DNA from: Nitrospirota bacterium
Lineage (GTDB): Bacteria > Nitrospirota > Thermodesulfovibrionia > UBA6902
NCBI GenBank assembly: GCA_024277515.1
Contig: JAJRVB010000166.1
Coordinates: forward strand, 1 to 8,587
Direction of reading: 5' to 3'
Length of the DNA stretch: 8,587 bases
Shown piece by piece: positions 1-6,455 of this stretch. The notes under the pieces are model-generated. The model saw nothing but the letters and a program-made list of their open reading frames with translations. It was not told the origin of the DNA and made no database searches. A program made the position numbers and the translations under genes. Every line of letters starts with the position of its first letter. Positions within the stretch are counted from its first letter, which is position 1.

Positions 1-54
1 CAGTTTGATGATCGTGAATCACTCCTGAATCTTGAACATGGATATATTCCGTAA
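1..54 (+). CDS. Possible C-terminal tail of an upstream gene (partial)
   Basis: An open frame runs in from the window edge for 17 codons and stops at TAA (52-54); the last residues read LEHGYIP. The other two forward frames stop within the first 27 bases. The gap to the next start is 48 bases, which would suit a co-transcribed neighbour of the cytochrome gene. Seventeen codons are too few to recognise a family, and the frame could be open by chance. Confidence 0.3.
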   Translation, partial: QFDDRESLLNLEHGYIP

Positions 55-102
55 TCCCCATGCTGACCGGTCAACAGAATTTCAATCGGGAGGAATGATG
101 CT

Positions 103-1158
103 GTGAGAAAGAGAATAGTTGCCGCCGGGGCGCTAATTGTTGTGGTTGCCCTGTTTCTGTATTTTGTCCGCCCGCCCGGAGAGCCTCCTCTGCGTGCAGA
201 AGGGCATGAAGAAGCATCAGCAAATGAAACACCGCTTGAACTTTCCCATGGAAGCCTTCCCGGTATAACATGGATCGATGATATCCACCCGATTTTTGTG
301 AGAAACAAGTGCGGCCATTGCCATACGAGGGGGAGAGAGGCCGTTGTGGAAGGATTTGAAGAATTTGCACTTGGAATTATAGATCCTGACGATGAGAACA
401 ACGCATATTACAGTTATCATGAATTAGTCTATGCTGAAGGGCCTCCACAGATTCAGGAAGGAGAGACATTGAGGGACGGACAGTGCTGCTGGCCCCGTAA
501 TTATCCTGAAGAAAAACAGCGGCGTATATGGCTGGGTCATGCTGAAAGGAGCGTCCTCGTACGGAAACTGGGCCGGAATTATTATGACTGGGAAAAGCCG
601 CCCAGGTTTTTTGAAGAAGCCATGAGTCTCAGGTGGGGACCGCCCATGCCTCTGTATCCGAAAGGCAAAGGAGGGCACGGAGACCACGGCCCTGAAGGAG
701 AAGGGCGGAAACAATATGATATCCGTCCCTTTTATCAAAGGATTTTTCTTAATTTATCACTGTGGCTTGGGGGCGGCAGGGATGAATTTCGCATTTTGCC
801 TGAAAGAATCCCTGCAAGGGACATACTGCTGCTTGGATTCTGGATAAACAATGCAGTACAGCTGATGGAGAACGGGACAGGCATTGAAGTCGAAGTTGTT
901 AATGAAAAAGGTGTCCCCGCAGGCGATGTTGAAGTTGTTCTGGTCGGTAACTATAACTCCGCCGACAGAAAAGATGTCAAAGACCGGATGCTTTTAAGAA
1001 CAAATAATGAGGGGAGTGTCTCCGTATCATTTCCCGGGCAGAGTGTTGTTACTTCAATCTGGTATGCAGGGGCCGCAAAAGAAGGCATCATCACAGCATA
1101 TAAATCTCTTGTTGTCAGTCCGGGAGACGTGACCCGGGTCAGTCTGCAGCTAAAATAA
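103..1158 (+). CDS. Membrane-anchored single-haem c-type cytochrome-like protein
   Basis: The 351-residue product starts with a short basic stretch (MRKR) and a hydrophobic segment at about residues 5-22, which should act as an uncleaved signal anchor placing the rest in the periplasm. One covalent haem motif, CGHCH, lies at 70-74 after the phrase HPIFVRNKC, the usual setting for a cytochrome c fold; Met182 in GPPMPLYP could be the distal haem ligand. A CC pair is at 128-129 and a His/Gly-rich stretch at 191-196. Residues about 261-351 look like a separate beta-sandwich domain of the carboxypeptidase-regulatory type (VEVVNEKGVPAGDVEVVLVG, then DVTRVSLQLK at the end). GTG at 103 is chosen because GGGAGG at 88-93 is well spaced, whereas the ATGs at 95 and 98 run straight into TGA at 104. 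The role is probably electron transfer or redox sensing; the partner is unknown. Confidence 0.72.
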   Translation: MRKRIVAAGALIVVVALFLYFVRPPGEPPLRAEGHEEASANETPLELSHGSLPGITWIDDIHPIFVRNKCGHCHTRGREAVVEGFEEFALGIIDPDDENNAYYSYHELVYAEGPPQIQEGETLRDGQCCWPRNYPEEKQRRIWLGHAERSVLVRKLGRNYYDWEKPPRFFEEAMSLRWGPPMPLYPKGKGGHGDHGPEGEGRKQYDIRPFYQRIFLNLSLWLGGGRDEFRILPERIPARDILLLGFWINNAVQLMENGTGIEVEVVNEKGVPAGDVEVVLVGNYNSADRKDVKDRMLLRTNNEGSVSVSFPGQSVVTSIWYAGAAKEGIITAYKSLVVSPGDVTRVSLQLK

Positions 1159-1452
1159 AAAGCTTATCCATCTTCATCTTTATTGCAGGAAACTGCCTTC
1201 ATAAATTATTCACTATTTATTCATCTTGTCTTCAAATCTTCAGGATATTCTATGAGCATGGATAACGATGCGCCCTGCACAACATACAGAGGACTTGGTG
1301 GTAACGGCCATTGTTTCTGATTGAAAGACCTGCCGAATCCCCCCGCTGTTTATGACAGCCGGGAGCAATCCCGGCTGCCCCTTTCTTCAAAGCGAAGGTA
1401 CTACCAGTAGCTCATTCATTTATCTTCTTGCAAGAAATGATTTTGATCTGTA
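1159..1452. other. Non-coding gap between convergent cytochrome and HU genes
   Basis: These 294 bases separate two genes that point towards each other. No convincing gene, tRNA or known riboswitch was recognised. The notable contents are the GC-rich hairpin at 1356-1377 and a 12-base palindrome, TTCTTGCAAGAA, at 1425-1436, close behind the HU stop codon. Confidence 0.6.
1356..1377. terminator. GC-rich hairpin with GCAA loop, possible bidirectional terminator
   Basis: CAGCCGGGA (1356-1364) pairs perfectly with TCCCGGCTG (1369-1377) across a four-base GCAA loop. The stem lies about 200 bases after the cytochrome stop and about 75 bases after the HU stop, between convergent genes, which suits a shared transcription end. 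Neither side has a proper T-run (CCCCTTTCTT follows on the + strand), so the terminator reading is tentative. ACAGC at 1355-1359 can instead pair with GCTGT at 1345-1349, giving an alternative, mutually exclusive fold. Confidence 0.42.
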
Positions 1453-1737
1453 TTATTTCTTTTTCCCGGCCACTGCCTCTTTCAGCCCTTTACCTGCTTT
1501 AAACTTCGGGGCCTTTGTGGCCTTTATCTTAATAGTCTCTCCGGTCTGGGGATTTCTGCCGCTTCTTGCTTTTCTCTTTGTAACACTGAAAGTACCGAAG
1601 CCGACAAGGGTGACGTCCTTGCCTTTTTTCAGAGACGATGAGATAGTATCGAATACTGCATTCACAGCAACTGCGGCCTTTGCCTTTGACAGGTCCGCGG
1701 TCTTTGCTACACTCTCAATCAGGTCGTTTTTGCTCAT
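1453..1737 (-). CDS. hup: HU-family nucleoid DNA-binding protein
   Basis: The 94-residue product has the standard length and sequence of bacterial HU. The N-terminal helical part begins MSKNDLIESVAKTADLSK. The signature GFGTFSVTKRKARSGRNPQT covers about residues 46-65 and ends in the beta-arm with the Pro that intercalates into DNA. The basic tail ends AGKKK. HU dimers bend and compact DNA and assist transcription and recombination. The start ATG (1735-1737) is preceded by a full AAGGAGG site (1746-1752) at good spacing. The gene lies downstream of the ATPase on the same strand, but a miniature element and a likely promoter of its own lie between them, so it is probably transcribed alone. The HU versus IHF distinction rests on overall similarity; HU is much the better fit. 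Confidence 0.95.
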   Translation of the reverse strand: MSKNDLIESVAKTADLSKAKAAVAVNAVFDTISSSLKKGKDVTLVGFGTFSVTKRKARSGRNPQTGETIKIKATKAPKFKAGKGLKEAVAGKKK

Positions 1738-1768
1738 AAGTAAAACCTCCTTGCTGAAATTTTTTGAT

Positions 1769-1797
1769 AGGTTAACTGTTTACTCGATTTTTTGCAA
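1769..1797 (-). promoter_or_regulatory. Possible sigma-70 promoter of the HU gene
   Basis: On the minus strand TTGCAA (1792-1797) and TAACCT (1769-1774) are separated by 17 bases, about 30 bases before the HU ribosome site. The -35 matches four of six and the -10 only three of six consensus bases, so this is a weak call, supported mainly by position. Confidence 0.3.
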
Positions 1798-1808
1798 TAG
1801 AAATTTCG

Positions 1809-1998
1809 CTCTCATGGTAACTATTCAGTTACGGGTAATAAAAGCAGGCAAGCAAAGATCAAATATTAAAAATAAAAAATCAAAATTATGGAAGGGTTTT
1901 TATCATATAAATAAATCTCCTTAATTTTGATCTTTGATGTTTGATTTTTACATTTCACTGTCCAAATGATACCTGTAACTGAATCGTTACCTCTCATG
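1809..1998. mobile_element. 174-bp MITE-like element, IS66-type ends, with 8-bp target duplication
   Basis: The element proper is 1817-1990. Its left end is GTAACTATTCAGTTACGGGT (1817-1836) and its right end, read on the other strand, is GTAACGATTCAGTTACAGGT (1971-1990), 18 of 20 identical. It is flanked by a perfect 8-bp direct repeat, CTCTCATG, at 1809-1816 and 1991-1998. IS66-family elements are known for termini starting GTAA and for 8-bp target duplications, so this is probably a non-autonomous derivative moved by such a transposase in trans. There is no room for a transposase and no meaningful ORF inside. The interior is AT-rich and carries an imperfect hairpin. The right duplication lies one base beyond the ATPase stop codon; the left end lies about 20 bases upstream of the likely HU -35 box. 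Confidence 0.8.
1880..1930. repeat. AT-rich inverted repeat inside the miniature element
   Basis: TCAAAATTATGG (1880-1891) and CCTTAATTTTGA (1919-1930) pair at 11 of 12 positions around a 27-base loop. To the right, TTTGAT recurs three times at about 7-8 base steps (1925-1945), and related ATCAAA units appear on the left. The arrangement would let the transcript or single strand of the element fold into one long imperfect hairpin. Confidence 0.6.
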
Positions 1999-1999
1999 G

Positions 2000-4621
2000 T
2001 TATCCCGCATGTTTTATAGTTGACAGCAACCCCCTGCTCCGCAACAGTTTATAGACCCCCACTTTGACAAGGTCATTAAAAACAAACCACGCCAGGGCAT
2101 AGGCCCACATCCACATGGCATATTCCCACCCGATTGCCGTAATCATAAATCCGTATACAGCAATCAGAGTGCCGATCACGCGGGTTGAAAAAGTGGCGCT
2201 GAACAATAACAGGGAGGGGTAGGGCTTTTTCCAGAACCAGTCGCTCGTACGTGTATTGTAGATCGTGCCGTGGCCTGCAATTACAAGCTTTGCAAACATA
2301 AAGGACTGGATCATTACTCCAGAAAAACCGTATTCTCTTAGTATGAAAAACAACAGAAAAGACGAGATCACCCCGATCACGCCCAATACACTTGCAATTG
2401 TAAGCATCTCCGGCATGTTCCAGCGTACAGGTTTAGGGTCGATCCTGGTGTTGTCATAGGCTATGGCCAGGATCGGGATATCATTGAGCAGGGCCAGGAC
2501 TATGATCATGAGGGCGGTAATAGGGTAGAAATTAAATACCACAATGCTCAGTGTCATGAAAAGGATGATGCGGATGGTCTCGGCAATGCGGAAGATGGAA
2601 TAGCTCTTCATGCGCTCGAAGGTTATGCGTGCCTGTTTTACAGCTTCGTTAATGACCCCGAGTCCCGGGGCGGTAAGGATAATATCAGCTGCTGCCCGTG
2701 CCGCATCGGTGGCATTGGAAACCGCGATACCGCAATCTGCTTTTTTCAGCGCAGGGGCGTCGTTAACTCCGTCACCGGTCATTGCCACGATGTGGTCACC
2801 CTTTTGGAGGGTATCAACGATGCGGTATTTATCTTCCGGAACTACTTCGGCAAAGATGTCCACCGACTCTATCATTTCAATGAGCGCGGATTCATGTGTA
2901 TGAATAAATTACCTGTCAAGAAGGCTTGTGTCAAATATCTCTTTCACTTCCTTGATAACATTTTCAGTAAAACGTTCTGCATCTTTCCGGGAAATATTCG
3001 GCGTAAGATTCCTGTAAATTGCCCCGGAAAGCGCGGATGCGAGCGCCATAATCTCACTTCCGGCACTACCTGAAAGCTGGCTGGAGCGGAGGGTCCGTTG
3101 CTCCAGTCCCAGAAGACCTCCTATCTGCCGTGCGATAGCATCGTTGTCTCCGGTTACCATCTTTATCCTGACACCGTAGCTCCGCATATCGTCAATGACT
3201 CTCCGCGAGTCCTCTCGCGGAGGGTCGAACAGAGGTATCAGCCCCAGGATTTCTAATGGACCATCACCCCGTATTCGTCCTACCGAGATGGTGCGATAGC
3301 CTTTAGCCGCCAGCATGTCGACCATCCGGCTTATATCTCCGGCTTCGTTATCGGGCAGTTCAGCCATATTTAGAAGTACCTGCGGAGCGCCCTTTATCGC
3401 GGTAAATCGCTCATCCTCTTTTTCGATGTTCGCTTCCGTACGCTTTCGTACCGGGTCGAAGGGCACAAAATGTGTCTGCCTGTATGTCCGCCATTCAAGA
3501 TCAGGGATATGCTCGTCTATGTAATGAAATATAGGCAGCTCAACAGGGTCCTGGTTCTCGATACGGGAAGCCAGGGCCGCGACGAGAAATAATTCCCGCT
3601 CGCTGTAGCGGTTGAGAACCACAGGTTCTGCCACACTCATTTCATTTCTGGTTAAAGTCCCGGTCTTGTCGGAACAGAATATGTCCATCCCGGCCAATTC
3701 CTCGATAGCCGTCAGCCGGCTTACAATAGCCTTTCTACGTGCCAGGTTTAACGCGCCGACGGCCATGGTTACCGAAAGCACCGCAGGCAGTGCCACCGGG
3801 ATGGCGGCAACAGCGAGTACCAGGGCGAATCGTATAATTTCCATGAAATTTTCATGGCGGAACAGGGCAACCATAATAATAATAAGCACCAGGACGACGG
3901 TGATCATAATCAGAAAGTTTCCGATCTGGATTACCATCTTCTGGAAATGGCTGCGCTCTTCAAGCTGCGCCTTTGCTACCAGAGACACCACACTCGAAAA
4001 GTTGGTCTGCATACCTGTGTTGACCACCACAGCCAGCATTTCACCCTGTCTGATAATGGTATTGGCGTACGCAACCTCATTGATCTGTTTGCTTAACGGC
4101 AGGGATTCACCTGTAAGCGCAGACTGATCGACAAGCAGGTAATCCCCCTCGAGCAGCTGCACGTCCGCCGGCACAATATCTCCGATCCTGAGCCTGAGGA
4201 TGTCTCCAGGCACTAATTCCCTGCTCTGAACGGACCTGAATCTGCCGTTGCGCAGTACAATTACATCTTTTGCGAGTTGCTGTTTAAGCGCTTTAAGGGC
4301 ATTCAATGCGCGGTGTTCCTGGAAAAAGTCGAGCGAAGCGTTGACCAGGAGCATAATAATGATAATGATGAAATCTTCCCATTTCTGAACAATAGCAGAG
4401 AGGATAGCTGCTATCTATATCATCCATGGGATAGGCCCCCAGAAGCGGCGGAAGATCCGGTGCCAGAGCGGCTCTTCCTTTTCAACTATTTCATTGTATC
4501 CGTATTCGGCAAGTCTCTTTTGGGCCTCTTCATCAGACAAGCCTTTGTCCCTGTCAATCCGCAGCTTATTTAATGTTTCCTCGACCGTAATGTTTCTATA
4601 ATCATCTGTTGCTTTCAGCAT
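2000..4621 (-). pseudogene. PMA1-type (H+-exporting) P-type ATPase with two in-frame nonsense codons
   Basis: One continuous frame of 873 codons plus stop (2000-2002) is interrupted by TAG at codon 69 (4415-4417) and TAA at codon 571 (2909-2911), with no frameshift. Intact, it would be a plasma-membrane proton pump that exports H+ using ATP. All family landmarks are present: N-terminal actuator start (GLSDEEAQKRLAEYGYNEI), TGES at 170-173, IPVALP in M4 at 274-279, the phosphorylated Asp318 in SDKTGTLT, KGAPQ at 410-414, TGDN at 490-493, TGDGVNDAP from 615, and a C-terminal membrane half. IAYDNTRIDPKPVRW resembles the DN...PxPVxW segment of the proton-pumping group. The start ATG has GAGGGG (4625-4630) only three bases away. 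None of the three open pieces (68, 481 and 291 residues) could be a pump alone. Recent inactivation is likeliest; sequencing error or suppression is possible. Ion specificity is inferred. Confidence 0.85.
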
Positions 4622-4624
4622 AGG

Positions 4625-4689
4625 CCCCTCATTGTGAAATTTACCCTGATTTTCTTTTCAACATATACCTCAATAACATTTTATGTCAA
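4625..4689 (-). promoter_or_regulatory. Sigma-70 promoter and ribosome site of the ATPase gene
   Basis: On the minus strand a perfect TTGACA (-35, 4684-4689) is followed after 18 bases by TATGTT (-10, 4660-4665; four of six). Transcription would start near 4653, leaving a leader of about 30 bases that includes GAGGGG (4625-4630) just before the ATG at 4621. The promoter still looks sound although the gene is interrupted. Confidence 0.55.
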
Positions 4690-4784
4690 TAATCTTGAGA
4701 TCGCAACCGATATAAAAATTATGAGAGGGACAGAGGGGTTTGCCCTATCAATTGTCCACAGGAAAAACTGGTTGCAGCAGGAAA

Positions 4785-4819
4785 AAGGTCATATTGGCCC
4801 ATAGGTCAATTTGACCTAT
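4785..4819. promoter_or_regulatory. Dyad, possibly a tandem pair: candidate enhancer or operator for the Hsp20 operon
   Basis: ATAGGTCAA (4801-4809) and TTGACCTAT (4811-4819) form a perfect inverted repeat around one base. Immediately upstream, AGGTCAT-A-TTGGCCC (4786-4800) matches the inner 15 bases of the first site at 11 of 15, with its centre 17 bases away. Another AGGTCA half-site lies at 4951-4956. The perfect dyad is centred about 111 bases before the start predicted from the sigma-54 promoter, a normal distance for an enhancer-binding activator. It could also be an operator for the divergent ATPase promoter. The binding protein is not identifiable from this window. Confidence 0.5.
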
Positions 4820-4894
4820 TTTTGCCGGGACAAAACGTCCTGTTTCTTCATCCCTCTTTATACAAAAAATATAAAAAATAAAGATAAATTTATC

Positions 4895-4910
4895 TGGCAT
4901 ATTGATTGCT
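4895..4910 (+). promoter_or_regulatory. Sigma-54 (RpoN) -24/-12 promoter facing the Hsp20 operon
   Basis: TGGCATATTGATTGCT matches every fixed position of the sigma-54 consensus TGGCAYRNNNNTTGCW, with GG and GC separated by exactly ten bases. Transcription should begin near 4921, giving a leader of about 150 bases before the first Hsp20 gene. No good sigma-70 or sigma-32 promoter or CIRCE element was found between 4820 and 5071 on this strand, which strengthens the case. Sigma-54 promoters require an activator ATPase bound upstream, and the dyad at 4801-4819 is suitably placed. Confidence 0.62.
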
Positions 4911-5071
4911 TTTAATAAAGATAAAAAGATAAAAAATAAGACGAAAAAAAAGGTCATAATCATTTAGCGCAGACGAATGAGAACGGAAATACGATTGAAG
5001 CGGAATTTAGAGAAGACGCGTCCGGAAAGGGCGTTTAATCCATAAACTGTATAAAAGGGGAGGTGATGTAT

Positions 5072-5497
5072 ATGTTATTTTCAAACAGTGAAAACTGGTT
5101 CAGGGACCCGTGGGATGAATTTGACAGAATGCGTCGTTCTCTGTGGGGACTCTCGTCCGGGAGTTTATCAGAGTTTCCCTCGGTTAACATGTGGGTGTCA
5201 TCTGATGACACGGTGGTAACAACAGAGATACCGGGTCTGGATCCGGAAGATATCGATATTTCTGTTGCAGGAAGGACGGTGACACTAAAGGGTTCACGCA
5301 AGGCTGATGAACTACAGAAAGGAGAGTCATTTCATCGCAGAGAAAGGTGGAACGGGGAGTTTTCCAAAACTATCGAACTTCCATTTAATATTGAAGCGGA
5401 CAATGTCACGGCCAGGTTCAGAAAGGGAGTCCTTTACCTGACTCTGCCTAAAGCTGAAGCGGAAAGACCGAGAAAGATCGAAATTAAATCCAACTAA
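5072..5497 (+). CDS. Small heat-shock protein, Hsp20 family (first of three)
   Basis: The 141-residue product is an ATP-independent holdase that binds unfolding proteins in the cytoplasm and forms large oligomers. The alpha-crystallin domain covers about residues 36-128. It includes the loop TTEIPGLDPEDIDISV and the family hallmark A-x-x-x-x-GVL (ARFRKGVL, 114-121). KIEIK near the end is the I-x-I anchor that docks on a neighbouring subunit. The N-terminal arm is aromatic and short (NWFRDPWDEF). ATG at 5072 is chosen because GGGGAGG (5057-5063) is then eight bases away; the in-frame GTG at 5063 and ATG at 5066 overlap the ribosome site. It leads a three-gene operon behind the sigma-54 promoter, with 13 bases to the next gene. 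Confidence 0.92.
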   Translation: MLFSNSENWFRDPWDEFDRMRRSLWGLSSGSLSEFPSVNMWVSSDDTVVTTEIPGLDPEDIDISVAGRTVTLKGSRKADELQKGESFHRRERWNGEFSKTIELPFNIEADNVTARFRKGVLYLTLPKAEAERPRKIEIKSN

Positions 5498-5510
5498 GGG
5501 GGTGATGTTT

Positions 5511-5915
5511 ATGGAAGCGACCGCAAAAGAAATTCAGAAAAAAGAGACCGAGGTCAAAGAAGGGGCGGAACGGACCAGGGCAAAGAGGCTTTACACTCCG
5601 CCAGTTGACATTATAGAAGGCGAAGACCGGCTGCTACTTATAGCGGATATGCCCGGGGTTGATGAAAATTCAGTTGATATAACGCTCGAAAAAAACATTC
5701 TCACAATTAATGGGACGGTTGAGCCGGAGATACCGGAAAACCACAGGCTGGTATCCTATGAATACGGCATAGGAGATTACCATCGGACATTTACTCTATC
5801 AGATGAGATTGACAGGGAAAAGATAGAGGCAACTGTGAAAAACGGCGTGCTGAGGCTGACTCTTCCCAAGGCCGAGGCTGCCAAGACCCGGAAGATTCCG
5901 GTCAAGGCAGAGTAA
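5511..5915 (+). CDS. Small heat-shock protein, Hsp20 family (second of three)
   Basis: The 134-residue product has an alpha-crystallin domain at about residues 27-120, with LLLIADMPGVDENSVDITL early and the hallmark ATVKNGVL (107-114) near its end. IPV at 129-131 is the C-terminal I-x-V anchor. The N-terminal arm (1-26) is very polar and charged, rich in Lys and Glu and without the Trp/Phe-rich stretch of its neighbours, so its substrate contacts or oligomer size may differ. ATG at 5511 has GGGGG (5498-5502) eight bases upstream; in-frame GTG (5502) and ATG (5505) overlap that site, the same layout as in the first gene. Tight spacing indicates one transcript with its neighbours and possible mixed oligomers. 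Confidence 0.9.
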   Translation: MEATAKEIQKKETEVKEGAERTRAKRLYTPPVDIIEGEDRLLLIADMPGVDENSVDITLEKNILTINGTVEPEIPENHRLVSYEYGIGDYHRTFTLSDEIDREKIEATVKNGVLRLTLPKAEAAKTRKIPVKAE

Positions 5916-5945
5916 GCAAATCTTTCTTTAAAGGAGGTGTTGAAC

Positions 5946-6440
5946 ATGACATGGAGAGATATTGTTCCCTTTAAAAAAAGAAGCGTACCCGTCAGGAGAG
6001 AAAAGGAACATCCTTTCGAGCGGCTGCATGATGAGATGGATGCCCTGTTTGACGAGTTTTTCAGAGAGTTCAGCATTGAACCTTTCGAAGGGCGCCATGC
6101 GAGATCGTTCAGTCCGAGCATTGACGTCGCTGAAACCGACAAGGAAATAAAGGTGTCTGTTGAGCTGCCCGGCATGGACGATAAAGACGTGGAGGTGAAC
6201 CTGAACAGGGACTCTCTTACTATCAGGGGCGAAAAGAAAGAGGAGAAGGAGGATAAGGGCAAAGACTATTATCATGTGGAACGCTCTTACGGATCATTCA
6301 GCCGGACCATCCCTCTTCCTGTTGAGATCGAAAGCGACAAGGCTGAAGCATATTTCAAAAAAGGAGTTCTGACGGTAAGGATTCCCAAGAGCGCAAAGGC
6401 GATAGAGTCGAAAAAGAAAATCGTCATAAAGGCTGAGTAG
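5946..6440 (+). CDS. Small heat-shock protein, Hsp20 family (third of three)
   Basis: The 164-residue product is the longest of the three. Its arm contains FERLHDEMDALFDEFFREF (24-42), an amphipathic segment typical of class A bacterial Hsp20. The alpha-crystallin domain covers about 56-148, with IDVAETDKEIKVSVELPGM early, a highly charged lysine/glutamate loop (96-107), and the hallmark AYFKKGVL (134-141). KIVIK near the end gives the I-x-I type anchor. AAGGAGG (5931-5937) sits eight bases before the chosen ATG; in-frame GTG and TTG codons at 5937 and 5940 overlap the site and are unlikely starts. The gene ends the operon, 15 bases before a strong hairpin. It looks like a separate lineage from the second copy and not a recent duplicate. 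Confidence 0.93.
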   Translation: MTWRDIVPFKKRSVPVRREKEHPFERLHDEMDALFDEFFREFSIEPFEGRHARSFSPSIDVAETDKEIKVSVELPGMDDKDVEVNLNRDSLTIRGEKKEEKEDKGKDYYHVERSYGSFSRTIPLPVEIESDKAEAYFKKGVLTVRIPKSAKAIESKKKIVIKAE

Positions 6441-6455
6441 TTCCACGCAGGACAG

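Larger units (their letters stand above)
4622..5071. other. Divergent control region between ATPase and Hsp20 operon
   Basis: About 450 bases carry no gene. From left to right they hold the ATPase ribosome site and promoter, a dyad with a possible second copy (4785-4819), a very AT-rich stretch (about 4857-4950) containing the perfect palindrome AGATAAATTTATCT (4882-4895), the sigma-54 promoter that abuts it, and a leader of about 150 bases for the Hsp20 transcript. The AT-rich stretch lies between the dyad and the end of the promoter, where DNA bending would be useful. Confidence 0.6.

Noticed and set aside
1361..1380. Reverse-strand sigma-54-like match (GGGCAG...TTGCT)
   Set aside because: The GG to GC spacing is 11 instead of 10 and the bases belong to the hairpin stem.
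1159..1452. Possible tRNA or known riboswitch in the gap
   Set aside because: The stem lacks the T-loop bases of a tRNA, and no conserved riboswitch core was recognised.
1352..1924. Long plus-strand open frame across the HU gene
   Set aside because: It lies antisense to a clear HU gene and runs into the miniature element; the predicted protein has no recognisable features.
3201..3222. Perfect 9-base inverted repeat (CTCCGCGAG, TCCT loop, CTCGCGGAG) inside the ATPase
   Set aside because: It falls on ordinary codons of the conserved DPPREDSRR segment, so protein sequence alone explains most of it; no sign of a separate element.
3612..4127. Open frame on the plus strand within the ATPase
   Set aside because: A shadow of the ATPase coding strand; no ribosome site and no protein family resemblance.
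4415..4417. UAG as pyrrolysine
   Set aside because: The position is a conserved glutamate in a transport ATPase, and TAG serves as the normal stop of Rel and the third Hsp20 gene; a nonsense mutation is simpler.
4994..5023. ATTGAA as a sigma-32 -35 box before the Hsp20 operon
   Set aside because: No CCCCAT-like -10 box is found at the right distance.
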